Source of the DNA: CAYLNM01 sp964385045
GTDB lineage: Bacteria > Planctomycetota > Phycisphaerae > Phycisphaerales > SM1A02
Assembly (NCBI GenBank): GCA_964385045.1
Contig: CAYLNM010000097.1
Location: 1 to 17,002 of the forward strand
Reading direction: 5' to 3'
DNA length: 17,002 bases
The notes under the pieces are model-generated. The model made no database searches and was not told where the DNA came from. It saw nothing but the letters and a program-made list of their open reading frames with translations. This document shows, piece after piece, positions 1 through 6,617 of the stretch. The number at the start of each line of letters is the position of its first letter. Position 1 is the stretch's first letter. A program made the translations under genes and the position numbers.

Positions 1-281
1 CGTTCGTCCGCGAGTTCTTCAAGGCGGGCAAGCCGGTCTCGGCCATCTGCCACGGGCCGCAGCTGCTGATCGACTGCGGCGTGCTCGAGGGCCGGGCCCT
101 CACGAGTCACCCCGCGATCAAGCTCGACCTCAAGAACGCCGGTGCCCGGTGGACGGACGAGCCCGTGGTGGTGGACGCGGGCCTGACCACCAGTCGCACG
201 CCCGACGACCTGCCGGAGTTCCTCGCCAGGACGGTCGAGGAGATCGCCGAGGGACGGCACGCGGCCCAGGCCACGGCCTGA
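1..281 (+). CDS. DJ-1/PfpI family protein, C-terminal part (5' end outside window)
   Basis: The frame is open from the window edge and ends in TGA at 279-281. The reading from base 3 contains the nucleophile elbow of the DJ-1/PfpI superfamily, AICHGPQLL, with the Cys codon at 48-50 followed by His. After it come the family's C-terminal elements: a GRALTSHP-like strand, an NAGARWTDEPVVVD segment, and TSRTPDDLPEF, where PfpI/YhbO-type proteins carry a TSRNPDDLPAF-like motif. Members are glyoxalases/deglycases, stress proteins or, historically, intracellular proteases; which applies here cannot be told. About half of a typical 170-190 residue protein is present. The internal GTG at 81 lies downstream of the catalytic Cys and is not the real start. 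The stop is 30 bases before the phosphoesterase gene, so co-transcription with the repair genes is possible. Confidence 0.88.
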   Translation, partial: FVREFFKAGKPVSAICHGPQLLIDCGVLEGRALTSHPAIKLDLKNAGARWTDEPVVVDAGLTTSRTPDDLPEFLARTVEEIAEGRHAAQATA

Positions 282-311
282 TCCCGCGGCGCCCGGCCCG
301 GGAGCCACGAC

Positions 312-968
312 ATGGGCGAGGACGCCCTCTCCGAGTATCGACGCAAGCGGGATGCCGACCGGACCCCGGAGCCGGCTGGGGATGGCGGCACCGGGTCCGG
401 CGGATCCCCTTGCTTCGTGATCCACGAGCACGACGCCTCCACGCACCACTGGGACCTGCGGCTCGAGGTCGGGGACGCGCTCGTGTCGTGGGCGGTGCCG
501 AAGGGTCCGTCGACCGATCCGCGGGAGCGGCGGCTGGCCATCCGCACCGAGGACCATCCGCGGGCCTACCGCGACTTCGAGGGCGTGATCCCCGAGGGCG
601 AGTACGGCGCGGGCACGGTCCTGGTGTGGGATGCCGGCACCTACCGCAACCTGAAGCGGGACGAGGACGGGGGAGACGGACGGGACGAGGGGTCGCCGCC
701 CGACGTGGCGCAGCAGGTCCGAGACGGGCACGTCACGGTGTGGCTCGAGGGCGAGAAGCTGCGGGGCGGGTACGCGCTGCACCGGACCGATCCGAGCGGC
801 GGCGGCGGCGGAGACGAGGGCGGCGAAGAGCGCTGGCTGCTCGTGAAGATGGACGACGAGGCGGCGGACGCCCGCCGCACGCCGACGAGCACCGAGCCGC
901 GATCGGTGGCCTCGGGTCGCACCATGGACGAGATCCGGGACCAGTCGGCCGAGCGGGACTCGGCGTGA
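312..968 (+). CDS. ligD: LigD-type DNA 3'-phosphoesterase domain protein, stand-alone
   Basis: A 218-residue protein matching the 3'-phosphoesterase (PE) module of bacterial DNA ligase D, which trims 3'-phosphates and 3'-ribonucleotides at DNA ends before sealing. Active-site residues known from Pseudomonas LigD PE are present at identical spacing: His40, His46, Asp48 and Arg50 (HDASTHHWDLRLE), then His82 and Tyr86 (TEDHPRAY). WAVPKGPS (60-67) and the FEGVIPEGEYGAG block (89-101) are further hallmarks. The N-terminal YRRKR (9-13) fits the conserved start of the module. An acidic/Gly-rich insert (about 117-135) and a Gly run (about 163-167) look like surface loops. The ATG is preceded by GGGAG at 299-303, eight bases away. 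The stop TGA overlaps the GTG of the ligase gene (GTGA, 965-968), so the two are probably translationally coupled. What is unusual is that PE is its own protein rather than part of a three-domain LigD. Confidence 0.93.
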   Translation: MGEDALSEYRRKRDADRTPEPAGDGGTGSGGSPCFVIHEHDASTHHWDLRLEVGDALVSWAVPKGPSTDPRERRLAIRTEDHPRAYRDFEGVIPEGEYGAGTVLVWDAGTYRNLKRDEDGGDGRDEGSPPDVAQQVRDGHVTVWLEGEKLRGGYALHRTDPSGGGGGDEGGEERWLLVKMDDEAADARRTPTSTEPRSVASGRTMDEIRDQSAERDSA

Positions 969-1990
969 TCGACGCCTTCGACATCCTCGACGATGCGTCC
1001 CGGGAGCGCCTGCGCCGCGTCGAGCAGCCCGAGTGGGTGCCGCCGATGCTCGCCACGCTGGTGCACGAGCCCTTCGACGACGCGGGGTGGACCTTCGAAC
1101 GCAAGCTCGACGGCGAGCGGTGCCTGGTGATCCGGCGCTCCGGGGGCGTGCGGCTGGTCTCGCGCACCCGGCGGCGGCTCGACGACACCTACCCGGAGCT
1201 GGTGGACGCGGTGCGCGACCGGGCCGAGGGCGACCTGATCGCCGACGGCGAGATCGTCGCGTTCTCGGGGGGCGTCACCAGCTTCGCCCGTCTGCAGGGG
1301 CGGATGCAGGTCGACGATCCGGACGAGGCCCGGCGCCGGAGCCGGCGGATCGCCGTGCACCTCTACCTCTTCGACATCGTGCACCTCGCCGGCCGGGACT
1401 GCACCCGGGTCCCGCAGCGGGACCGCAGCCGTCTGCTCCGGCGGGTGATCGACCCGGGCGACCGCGTGCGGCTGGTCCCGCACCGCAACGAGCACGGCCG
1501 GCGATGGCTCGAGGACGCCTGCTCGCGCGGGTGGGAGGGGCTGATCGCCAAGCGGTCGGACGCCCCGTACGTCCACGGGCGATCGCGGCACTGGCTCAAG
1601 CTCAAGTGCGTTCGCCGGCAGGAGCTCGTCATCGGCGGCTGGACCGAGCCCGAGGGCGAGCGGACCGACTTCGGGGCCCTGCTCGTCGGCTACCACGAGG
1701 ACGGGGACCTCGTCTGCGCGGGCAAGGTCGGCACCGGGTTCGACGACGCCACCCTCGCGTCGCTCGGCGAGCGGCTGCGGTCGCGCGAGCGCCGCACGTC
1801 GCCCTTCGACCGCGGGGCGCCGCGCGACGGCGGCGGCGGCGGCGTGCACTGGGCCGCCCCCGAGCTGGTGGCCGAGATCGGCTTCACCGAGTGGACCGAC
1901 GAGGGACGCCTGCGGCATCCCCGGTTCCTCGGGCTCCGCCGCGACAAGCCCGCCGGGGACGTCGTCCGCGAGCGGCCGGAGGACGCGTGA
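965..1990 (+). CDS. ligD: ATP-dependent DNA ligase (LigD ligase-domain type)
   Basis: A 341-residue nucleotidyltransferase plus OB-fold, the size of the isolated LigD ligase module. It seals nicks and double-strand breaks by ATP-dependent adenylylation. Motif I is KLDGER with catalytic Lys47; the motif III region has DGEIV at 94-98 and LFDIVHLAG at 135-143; motif IV is EGLIAKR (191-197); motif V is WLKLK (210-214). The OB domain follows from about 216 to the end and contains GGWTEPEGER and the VGTGFDD element. A longer open frame runs upstream, but its translation is Arg/Gly-rich nonsense overlapping the phosphoesterase gene. The GTG at 965 is chosen because it overlaps the previous stop and starts just ahead of the conserved fold. 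The next gene starts at the last base of this one (TGATG). Neighbours point to non-homologous end joining; a general ATP ligase role is the alternative. Confidence 0.93.
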   Translation: MIDAFDILDDASRERLRRVEQPEWVPPMLATLVHEPFDDAGWTFERKLDGERCLVIRRSGGVRLVSRTRRRLDDTYPELVDAVRDRAEGDLIADGEIVAFSGGVTSFARLQGRMQVDDPDEARRRSRRIAVHLYLFDIVHLAGRDCTRVPQRDRSRLLRRVIDPGDRVRLVPHRNEHGRRWLEDACSRGWEGLIAKRSDAPYVHGRSRHWLKLKCVRRQELVIGGWTEPEGERTDFGALLVGYHEDGDLVCAGKVGTGFDDATLASLGERLRSRERRTSPFDRGAPRDGGGGGVHWAAPELVAEIGFTEWTDEGRLRHPRFLGLRRDKPAGDVVRERPEDA

Positions 1991-2895
1991 TGGCCACGCG
2001 ACGCTTCGGCCCGTACGCGGTGGAGACCTCGAACGAGGACAAGGTGCTGTTTCCGGCGGACGGCATCACCAAGGGCGAGCTGATCGAGCACTACGCCCGG
2101 CTCGCGGACGTGATGCTGCCGCACCTCGCGGACCGGCCGCTCGTGATGCACCGCTTCCCCGACGGCATCGAGGCCGGGGGCTTCTACCACAAGGACGCCC
2201 CGGAGCACTTCCCGGACTGGATCCGCACCGAGTCGATGCGGAAGGAGGGCGGCCGTGTCCGGCACGTCGTGGTGGACAACGCGGCCACGCTCGTCCACGT
2301 CGCGAACCAGGGCTGCATCACGCCGCACGTCTGGCTGAGCCGCGTCGACGAGCCGGAGCGGCCCGACCGCATCGTGATCGACCTCGACCCGCCGGGCGAC
2401 GACTTCGAGCCGGTGCGGACCGCGGCCCGTCGGGTGGCCGACCGGCTCGAGGACCTCGGCCTCGTGGTCGCCCTGCAGGTCACCGGCTCGAGCGGGGTGC
2501 ACGTGGTGTGTCCCATTCGCCGGGAGGGGGACTTCGACGAGGCTCGCCGGCTCGTGCGGGCGGTGGCGGGGGAGCTGGCCGAGGCCCATCCCGAGTCGCT
2601 CACCGTGGAGCAGCGGACGGCCGCGCGGGGCGATCGCGTCTTCCTCGACTGCGGCCGCAATGCCCGGGCGCAGACGATGGTCGCGCCGTACGCGGTGCGG
2701 GCCCGGCCCGGAGCGCCGGTGGCCACGCCCATCGCGCGGGAGGAGCTCGACGATCCGGCGCTCCACGCGCGGCGGTGGACGATCCGTACCATCCACCGCC
2801 GGCTCGGTCAGCGGGCCGATCCGTGGCGGGGGCTCGGCCGGCACGCCCGATCGATCCGAGGAATCGGGGAGCGCGCCCGCGGGGGCGACGACTGA
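1990..2895 (+). CDS. ligD: LigD-type primase-polymerase (AEP superfamily)
   Basis: A 301-residue archaeo-eukaryotic primase-like polymerase, the POL module of ligase D, which adds nucleotides (often ribonucleotides) at broken ends during end joining. The metal-binding pair is Asp131/Asp133 in VIDLDPP. The phosphate-binding motif is SSGVHV (167-172, His171). The third acidic residue is Asp220 in VFLDCGRNARAQT, followed by the typical VAPYAVRARPGAPVATP stretch (231-247). The N-terminal SNEDKVLFPADGITKGEL and HRFPDGIEAGGFYHKDAP stretches are also standard for the family. The ATG at 1990 overlaps the ligase stop by one base and has a good ribosome-binding site, GGAGGA at 1978-1983, six bases away. 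A longer upstream frame is Arg-rich and overlaps the ligase, so it is rejected. With the two preceding genes this completes a dispersed LigD in Pseudomonas order. Confidence 0.93.
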   Translation: MATRRFGPYAVETSNEDKVLFPADGITKGELIEHYARLADVMLPHLADRPLVMHRFPDGIEAGGFYHKDAPEHFPDWIRTESMRKEGGRVRHVVVDNAATLVHVANQGCITPHVWLSRVDEPERPDRIVIDLDPPGDDFEPVRTAARRVADRLEDLGLVVALQVTGSSGVHVVCPIRREGDFDEARRLVRAVAGELAEAHPESLTVEQRTAARGDRVFLDCGRNARAQTMVAPYAVRARPGAPVATPIAREELDDPALHARRWTIRTIHRRLGQRADPWRGLGRHARSIRGIGERARGGDD

Positions 2896-2915
2896 CGCGT
2901 TGCCGGGAGCCGGGT

Positions 2916-2951
2916 ACGGTGCGGGGGCCGGAGATCCCGGGTCCGCACCGT
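2916..2951 (+). terminator. Hairpin after the ligase D genes
   Basis: A perfect 9-base inverted repeat: ACGGTGCGG at 2916-2924 and CCGCACCGT at 2943-2951, with an 18-base loop that itself contains CCGG elements. It lies 20 bases after the polymerase stop and 44 bases before the lipoprotein start. No T-run follows, so it is not a classical intrinsic terminator. It could instead be a transcript-stabilising or 5'-leader structure of the next gene. Confidence 0.4.
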
Positions 2952-2995
2952 CGCGACCGACCGTCCGCCGGCACCATCCCGTCCCGGAGCCCGCC

Positions 2996-3580
2996 ATGGC
3001 CATCCGCGTTCCGACCGAGCCCGTCCTGCTGCCCGCCGGCCTGCGCCGGCTCCTCGTGTCCGCGGCGCTCGGGGCGGGCATCGCCGTCGGCGGCTGCGCG
3101 GGCGGGCCCGACGCGGCGGGCGACGCCTCCTCGTCCTCCTCGTCCTCCTCGTCCGCCACGGGCGCGGGGGCGGACGCGACGGACGCGTCGAGCGAGGCCC
3201 TCGACGAGGACGCGGCCGTGGTGCCGCGCCGGCTCGTCGGCACCTGGCGGCTCGAGTCGCTGCAGGGCGAGGTCGTCGATCCGCCCGCGGCGATGGACGC
3301 CGAGACGCCGAGCATCGCCCTCGCCGCTGACGGGTCGGTCACCGGCACCACCGGCGTCAACCGGCTCACGGGGCGGGTCGAGGCCGAGGGGCTCGGGAGC
3401 GACGCGCTGGGCTTCGCGCCGCTCGCCACCACGCGCCGGGCCGGCCCGCCGGCGGCGATGGAGCTCGAGCGGCGATTCCTGCAGGTGCTGGAGATGACCG
3501 ACCGGATGCGCCGCGAGGGTGCGGCCCTCGTGCTCGCCCGCGGCGACCGGGAGCTGGCGCGGCTCCTGCCCGGCGGCTGA
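2996..3580 (+). CDS. META-domain (HslJ-like) lipoprotein
   Basis: A 194-residue predicted lipoprotein. The N-terminus has Arg residues, a hydrophobic core (about 18-31) and the lipobox VGGC with Cys34 as lipidation site, so it should be membrane-anchored and face out of the cytoplasm. A low-complexity linker with nine consecutive serines (encoded by three copies of TCCTCGTCC, 3128-3154) and an acidic stretch follow. The rest resembles the META/HslJ fold: LVGTWRLESL near 79-88, then GSVTGTTGVNRLTGRVE, then a GFAPLATTRRAGPPAAMELE segment. In typical META domains the second motif reads GCN and the third contains TrMaC; both cysteines are absent here (GVN, TRRAGPP). HslJ is linked to heat and novobiocin tolerance, but the family function is poorly defined. 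The ATG at 2996 has GGAG six bases upstream (2986-2989); the longer upstream frame crosses the previous gene and is rejected. Confidence 0.8.
   Translation: MAIRVPTEPVLLPAGLRRLLVSAALGAGIAVGGCAGGPDAAGDASSSSSSSSSATGAGADATDASSEALDEDAAVVPRRLVGTWRLESLQGEVVDPPAAMDAETPSIALAADGSVTGTTGVNRLTGRVEAEGLGSDALGFAPLATTRRAGPPAAMELERRFLQVLEMTDRMRREGAALVLARGDRELARLLPGG
3128..3154 (+). repeat. TCCTCGTCC x3, in-frame serine tract
   Basis: Three perfect copies of a 9-base unit inside the META lipoprotein gene encode nine serines just after the lipobox. The unit length keeps the reading frame, so copy changes would only lengthen or shorten the linker. Confidence 0.85.
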
Positions 3581-3639
3581 GGCGGACGCGGGGCGCGATC
3601 CGCCGGGCCGATGGTGGCCGTCGCGCGGTGCCGCCGGTC

Positions 3640-3684
3640 GCGCCGGCCGCGCCGGCCGCGCCGGCCGCGCCGGCCGCGCCGGCC
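3640..3684. repeat. GCGCCGGCC x5 tandem repeat in a convergent gap
   Basis: Five perfect tandem copies of a 9-base unit, flanked by degenerate copies (3631-3639, CCGCCGGTC; and GTGGCC from 3685). Each unit contains the palindrome GGCGCC/CCGG core, so the array can fold into several alternative hairpins on either strand. It lies between the end of the META lipoprotein gene (3580) and the end of the membrane protein gene (3724), which converge. A role as a bidirectional transcription stop is inference. Confidence 0.85.
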
Positions 3685-3723
3685 GTGGCCACCGCGTCCC
3701 GGGCTGCGCTGCCCGGCCGTGCG

Positions 3724-4479
3724 TCAGCCCTTGCCGTAGGCCTCGAACGCGAGGACGAGCCCCGCGTAGGCGACGACGCCGACGAGGAACGCCCCGAACC
3801 GCACGCTGCCGCGGCCGGGCACCTTGTCCTTGAGCGTCAGCACGATCAGGCCGCCCGCGAACAGGGCGTTGAGCAGGGCGAGGGCCTCGGGCGAGATCAG
3901 CGTGACCGCCCCGGTGATCGCGCCGCCGAGGGAGGCGGTCGCGAACAGCCAGCGGAGGCGCCGGTCGTACAGCCACGGGTAGCGGTGCCGGATCTCGTGG
4001 TCGAGGCCGACGAAGTGCACCGCCATCGCGAGCGCGAACAGGACCGTCCCGGTCGCGTTGCCGCCCGCGACGCGGGCGCCCTCGACGAGCAGGTAGCCGA
4101 CGAGGAAGTGGTAGCCCGCGAGCCCGCCCGCGTGGAGCTGCACCAGCAGCCGGACGACGCGCTGGCCGCGCTGCACCCGCACGCGTCCGGCCGCGTGCTC
4201 GATCGCGGTGTCGAGGCCGTGGTAGACGACGAGCCCGGCGAGGGCGACGAGGTAGGAGTGGTGGGCGAGGAAGGCGACGAAGGGGCCGCCCGCCGCGGCC
4301 GCGAGGGTGTCCTGGGCCGCGGCGAGCTTCGGCAGCAGCACCATGAAGACGTAGGTGATGCCGACGCCGCCGGCGAGCGAGCTCCAGCGGGGCGGGTCGC
4401 GCTGCAGGAAGCGGATCCGCGCGACCCCGAGGTGGACCGCCGCGAGCCCGGCGGCGGCGGCGAGGGCGAGCGCGGTCAT
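3724..4479 (-). CDS. Histidine-rich polytopic membrane protein, function unknown
   Basis: A 251-residue integral membrane protein with about eight hydrophobic segments (roughly 2-20, 34-54, 65-86, 110-131, 142-159, 176-194, 198-216, 226-246). Histidines are frequent in or beside these segments: His16, His73-His74, His87, His116, His124, and His155/161/165 in HFVGLDHEIRH. The GGVGITYVFMVLLPKLA segment (37-53) recalls the second helix of ZIP metal transporters, but I do not see the ZIP signature histidine motifs elsewhere, so no function is assigned. The ATG at 4479 overlaps the stop of the acetyltransferase gene (ATGA), with GGAG about nine bases upstream. A much longer open frame upstream is an Arg/Pro-rich shadow of the acetyltransferase gene. 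Confidence 0.8.
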   Translation of the reverse strand: MTALALAAAAGLAAVHLGVARIRFLQRDPPRWSSLAGGVGITYVFMVLLPKLAAAQDTLAAAAGGPFVAFLAHHSYLVALAGLVVYHGLDTAIEHAAGRVRVQRGQRVVRLLVQLHAGGLAGYHFLVGYLLVEGARVAGGNATGTVLFALAMAVHFVGLDHEIRHRYPWLYDRRLRWLFATASLGGAITGAVTLISPEALALLNALFAGGLIVLTLKDKVPGRGSVRFGAFLVGVVAYAGLVLAFEAYGKG

Positions 4480-5414
4480 CGCCCGTGCTCCGCCGCGGGG
4501 GCGGCGGACGCGTCGGGCGCGTGCTCGCGCTCCCACGCCGTGCCGAGGGCGACCACGGCGTCCAGCTCCGCGTCGTCGGCGCCGGGGTCGATGCCCATCG
4601 CGGCGTCGAGGGTCGCGCGGAGGGCGGCGCCGTCCTCCAGCGTCCGCGTCTCGAGACGCTCCGGGTCGTCGGCCGCCGGGGTCGTGAGCGTCCGGGCCAC
4701 CAGCGTCCGCCGGCCGCGGGGCAGGTGGCGGACCACCATCGCCCGGCGGGTGAAGTGGCTCGCGGGATGCGTCGACGTCCAGTGGTTGGCGAGCTCGACA
4801 TCGCTGCGGTGGACGGGCAGCTCGTCGAGCAGGTAGAGGTCCTCGGGCTCGCCGCCGTCCGCCGGCTCGCGCCGCACGAGCCACCCGTCGCCGGGGGCGG
4901 GGACGGCGTGCCAGCGATCCTCGCCGTGGCCGTCGGCGGGCGGTCGGTCGGCCGGGGTGCCCGGGGGGTCGCCGCGATCCAGCGGCAGCGGGTGCCGCGG
5001 CGTCGGCGCGCCGAAGCCGGCGTCGACGAGCAGTCGGCGGCCCTCGAGTCGCACCTCGACCGCGGCGTGGGTGCGCGGGGGCACCGCCGCGCCGGACGGG
5101 CGGCCGTAGACGACGCGGGCGAGCCGCAGCCGGGCGTCGAAGCCGAGGGCCCGCAGGGCGTCGCGCAGCAGCTGGTTGCACTCGAAGCAGTAGCCGCCGC
5201 GGCGCCCGCCCAGCAGCTTGGCCCGCACCGCGGCCGGGTCGAGCTCGACCCCGCGCCCGAGCACCACGTCGAGGTTCTCGAACGGGATCGCGAGCAGCTG
5301 CGCCCGGTGGGCGGCGGCGAGTCCGCCCGCGTCCGGCGGCGGCGGCGCGTCGAGGCCGACGCGGGCGAGCCAGGTCGGCAGGTCGAGCGGCGGCGGAGGG
5401 GACGCGGCGGTCAT
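4476..5414 (-). CDS. nat: Arylamine N-acetyltransferase (NAT)
   Basis: A 312-residue cytoplasmic enzyme that transfers acetyl (or other acyl) groups from CoA to arylamines, hydrazines or similar amines. The thiol-protease-like catalytic triad is complete: Cys76 in RRGGYCFEC, His116 in RTHAAVEV and Asp131 in LLVDAGFG. The N-terminal IPFENLDVVLGRG (43-55) and the C-terminal SDVELANHWTSTHPASHF stretch are typical of the family. Length is slightly above the usual 260-290 residues because of Pro/Ala-rich ends. Immediately downstream and overlapping by four bases is the histidine-rich membrane protein, suggesting a shared product or substrate path, which is inference. No strong ribosome-binding site is seen before the ATG at 5414. 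In some bacteria NAT-fold enzymes make amide bonds in natural products, but no other biosynthetic genes are visible here. Confidence 0.92.
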   Translation of the reverse strand: MTAASPPPPLDLPTWLARVGLDAPPPPDAGGLAAAHRAQLLAIPFENLDVVLGRGVELDPAAVRAKLLGGRRGGYCFECNQLLRDALRALGFDARLRLARVVYGRPSGAAVPPRTHAAVEVRLEGRRLLVDAGFGAPTPRHPLPLDRGDPPGTPADRPPADGHGEDRWHAVPAPGDGWLVRREPADGGEPEDLYLLDELPVHRSDVELANHWTSTHPASHFTRRAMVVRHLPRGRRTLVARTLTTPAADDPERLETRTLEDGAALRATLDAAMGIDPGADDAELDAVVALGTAWEREHAPDASAAPAAEHGR

Positions 5415-5452
5415 CGCGGGGAGGGTAGGTCGTCGCCGGCCCGTTCACCCGA

Positions 5453-6110
5453 TCAGTCGCCGCGGCCCCCGTCGGCCGCCTCGACCCGTGTGGACTCCCG
5501 CGTGCGTCCGGTGCGGTGTGCGTCGAGGAACGCCCACGCCAGGTCCACGCCCCGGGCGTCACGGCAGCGCACTCCGAGCAGCGGCTCGGGCATCGTCTCC
5601 GCGGGCAGGCTCGCGATGAGGCTCATGCCGCCGGCGAAGCGGCTCGGCCGCTCCACGAGCAGCGGTGCGCCGACATCCTGCCGGTGCTCGGACCGGTCAC
5701 GAGGACCGCCTCCCGGTCGATCCGGGGCCGCGTCGCCGGGCGATCGAGCGTCGCGGCGATGAGCCCCACGTCGTCCTCCGGCGAGATCGGCGTGCCTCCG
5801 GGTGGTCGCACGTCGTTCCAGGTCTGTCGGACCGTGCCGCCGTCCTGCCGCCACGGCTCGGCGACGAGCGAGCAGCGGCGAGCTCCGTCCGGGTCCGGAC
5901 GAAACCCGCGCTCGGTGAGGACAGGGCCGTCTCGGCCCGGTCGGCCGCCGCCGCCGCGGCCCGTGCTGGCAACGCCACGAGGGTGGCGAAGGCGACGGCG
6001 CCGACGAGGACCGGCAGCCGGGCGGATCGGCGTCGGGCGGGCGGGTGCGGCGTCGGGCCGCTCGTGGGGCGGGGACGGGGGATCGGGGGCGGCACGACCG
6101 CCCGAGCCAT
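5453..6110 (-). pseudogene. Exported protein gene, apparently broken by two frameshifts
   Basis: Three minus-strand frames join head to tail in one gene-sized stretch, each with strong G/C third positions only in its own part. Part one starts at ATG 6110 and holds a signal peptide (SARLPVLVGAVAFATLVALPARA) followed by ADRAETALS. Part two, another frame from roughly 5900 to 5690, reads LVAEPWRQDGGTVRQTWNDV, PPGGTPISPEDDVGLIAATL and REAVLVTGP. Part three, a third frame from roughly 5695 to the TGA at 5453, reads APLLVERPSRFAGGMSLIAS and ends VEAADGGRGD. Each switch is of the same sense and could be a single missing base. The rebuilt protein would be about 219 residues, secreted or periplasmic. 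I do not recognise the family. Either the gene is decaying or the assembly has two indels; the good composition of all three parts favours recent or artefactual damage. Confidence 0.6.
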
Positions 6111-6176
6111 GGTTCGGACGATCGGGAGCCCGCCTTCCCGCCGGACGACGCGGTGTCGCCGCGCGGGGCGGACGAC

Positions 6177-6380
6177 TCAGTCGTCGGCCGCGTCGTCGAG
6201 GGCCTCGCCGCCGGCCTCGACGTCCTCGCCGACGCCCTCGACCGTGTTGCAGCCGCCGAGTCCGGCGCCGAGGCCGCCGGCGAGGGCGACCGGCAGCAGG
6301 ACGGACAGGATCGTCGCCGTCAGCCGTCGGTCGCGGGGAGCGGGAGCGGTGACGGGAGCGTCGCATCGTTCGTCGTTCAT
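6177..6380 (-). CDS. Entericidin-like small lipoprotein
   Basis: A 67-residue protein with a charged N-terminus, a hydrophobic segment (about 20-41) and a lipobox-like LGGC with Cys44. The mature part, CNTVEGVGEDVEAGGEALDD plus a short acidic tail, closely matches the entericidin A/B pattern (CNTxxGxGxDxxxxGxxL). Entericidins are small membrane lipoproteins; in enterobacteria they form a toxin/antidote pair linked to programmed lysis, but in most other lineages single copies have unknown roles. The ATG at 6380 is decided by GGAGG (6387-6391 on the plus strand as CCTCC), six bases upstream. The open frame extends far upstream but is a shadow of the nuclease gene. The gene is transcribed divergently from the nuclease pair, with 237 bases between starts. 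Confidence 0.82.
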   Translation of the reverse strand: MNDERCDAPVTAPAPRDRRLTATILSVLLPVALAGGLGAGLGGCNTVEGVGEDVEAGGEALDDAADD

Positions 6381-6386
6381 GTCGAA

Positions 6387-6391
6387 CCTCC
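6387..6391 (-). promoter_or_regulatory. Ribosome-binding site of the entericidin-like gene
   Basis: CCTCC on the plus strand reads GGAGG on the minus strand, six bases before the ATG at 6380. It fixes the start of this small gene inside a much longer open frame. Confidence 0.75.
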
Positions 6392-6540
6392 ACGGCGGAG
6401 GCTCGCCGGCGGGCGTGCGGCGCCGGTGAGCGCCGGCGGAATGTCCGTTCACATGGCGGCGGCGGCGGTTCGGCGGGTGCCCCGAGGCATGCTCGCCTCG
6501 CGCGGCTCCGGCCACCGACATCCCGTTGTCAGCGGCGAGT

Positions 6541-6570
6541 TTGCCGCGACCGGGGGATCGACGCGATGAT
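6541..6570 (+). promoter_or_regulatory. Candidate promoter for the nuclease pair
   Basis: TTGCCG at 6541-6546 and GATGAT at 6565-6570, 18 bases apart, each match four of six bases of the sigma-70 consensus. They sit 48-77 bases before the nuclease start in the divergent gap. Such matches are easily found by chance, so this is only a candidate. Confidence 0.2.
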
Positions 6571-6617
6571 GGACCGCCGCCGTCCGCGGCGTCATCGAGA
6601 GGGGGCTCCGAGCCGAC

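Noticed and set aside
149..964. In-frame upstream extension of the ligase gene
   Set aside because: The extension overlaps the phosphoesterase gene and reads as Arg/Gly-rich nonsense; the GTG at 965 overlaps the upstream stop and starts near the conserved fold.
1..2895. Complete NHEJ locus with Ku
   Set aside because: No Ku-like gene is present on either strand in this window.
2600..4801. A 733-residue minus-strand frame across the polymerase, lipoprotein and membrane protein genes
   Set aside because: It crosses convergent real genes and the 9-base repeat and is mostly Arg/Pro/Ala; it is a composition artefact.
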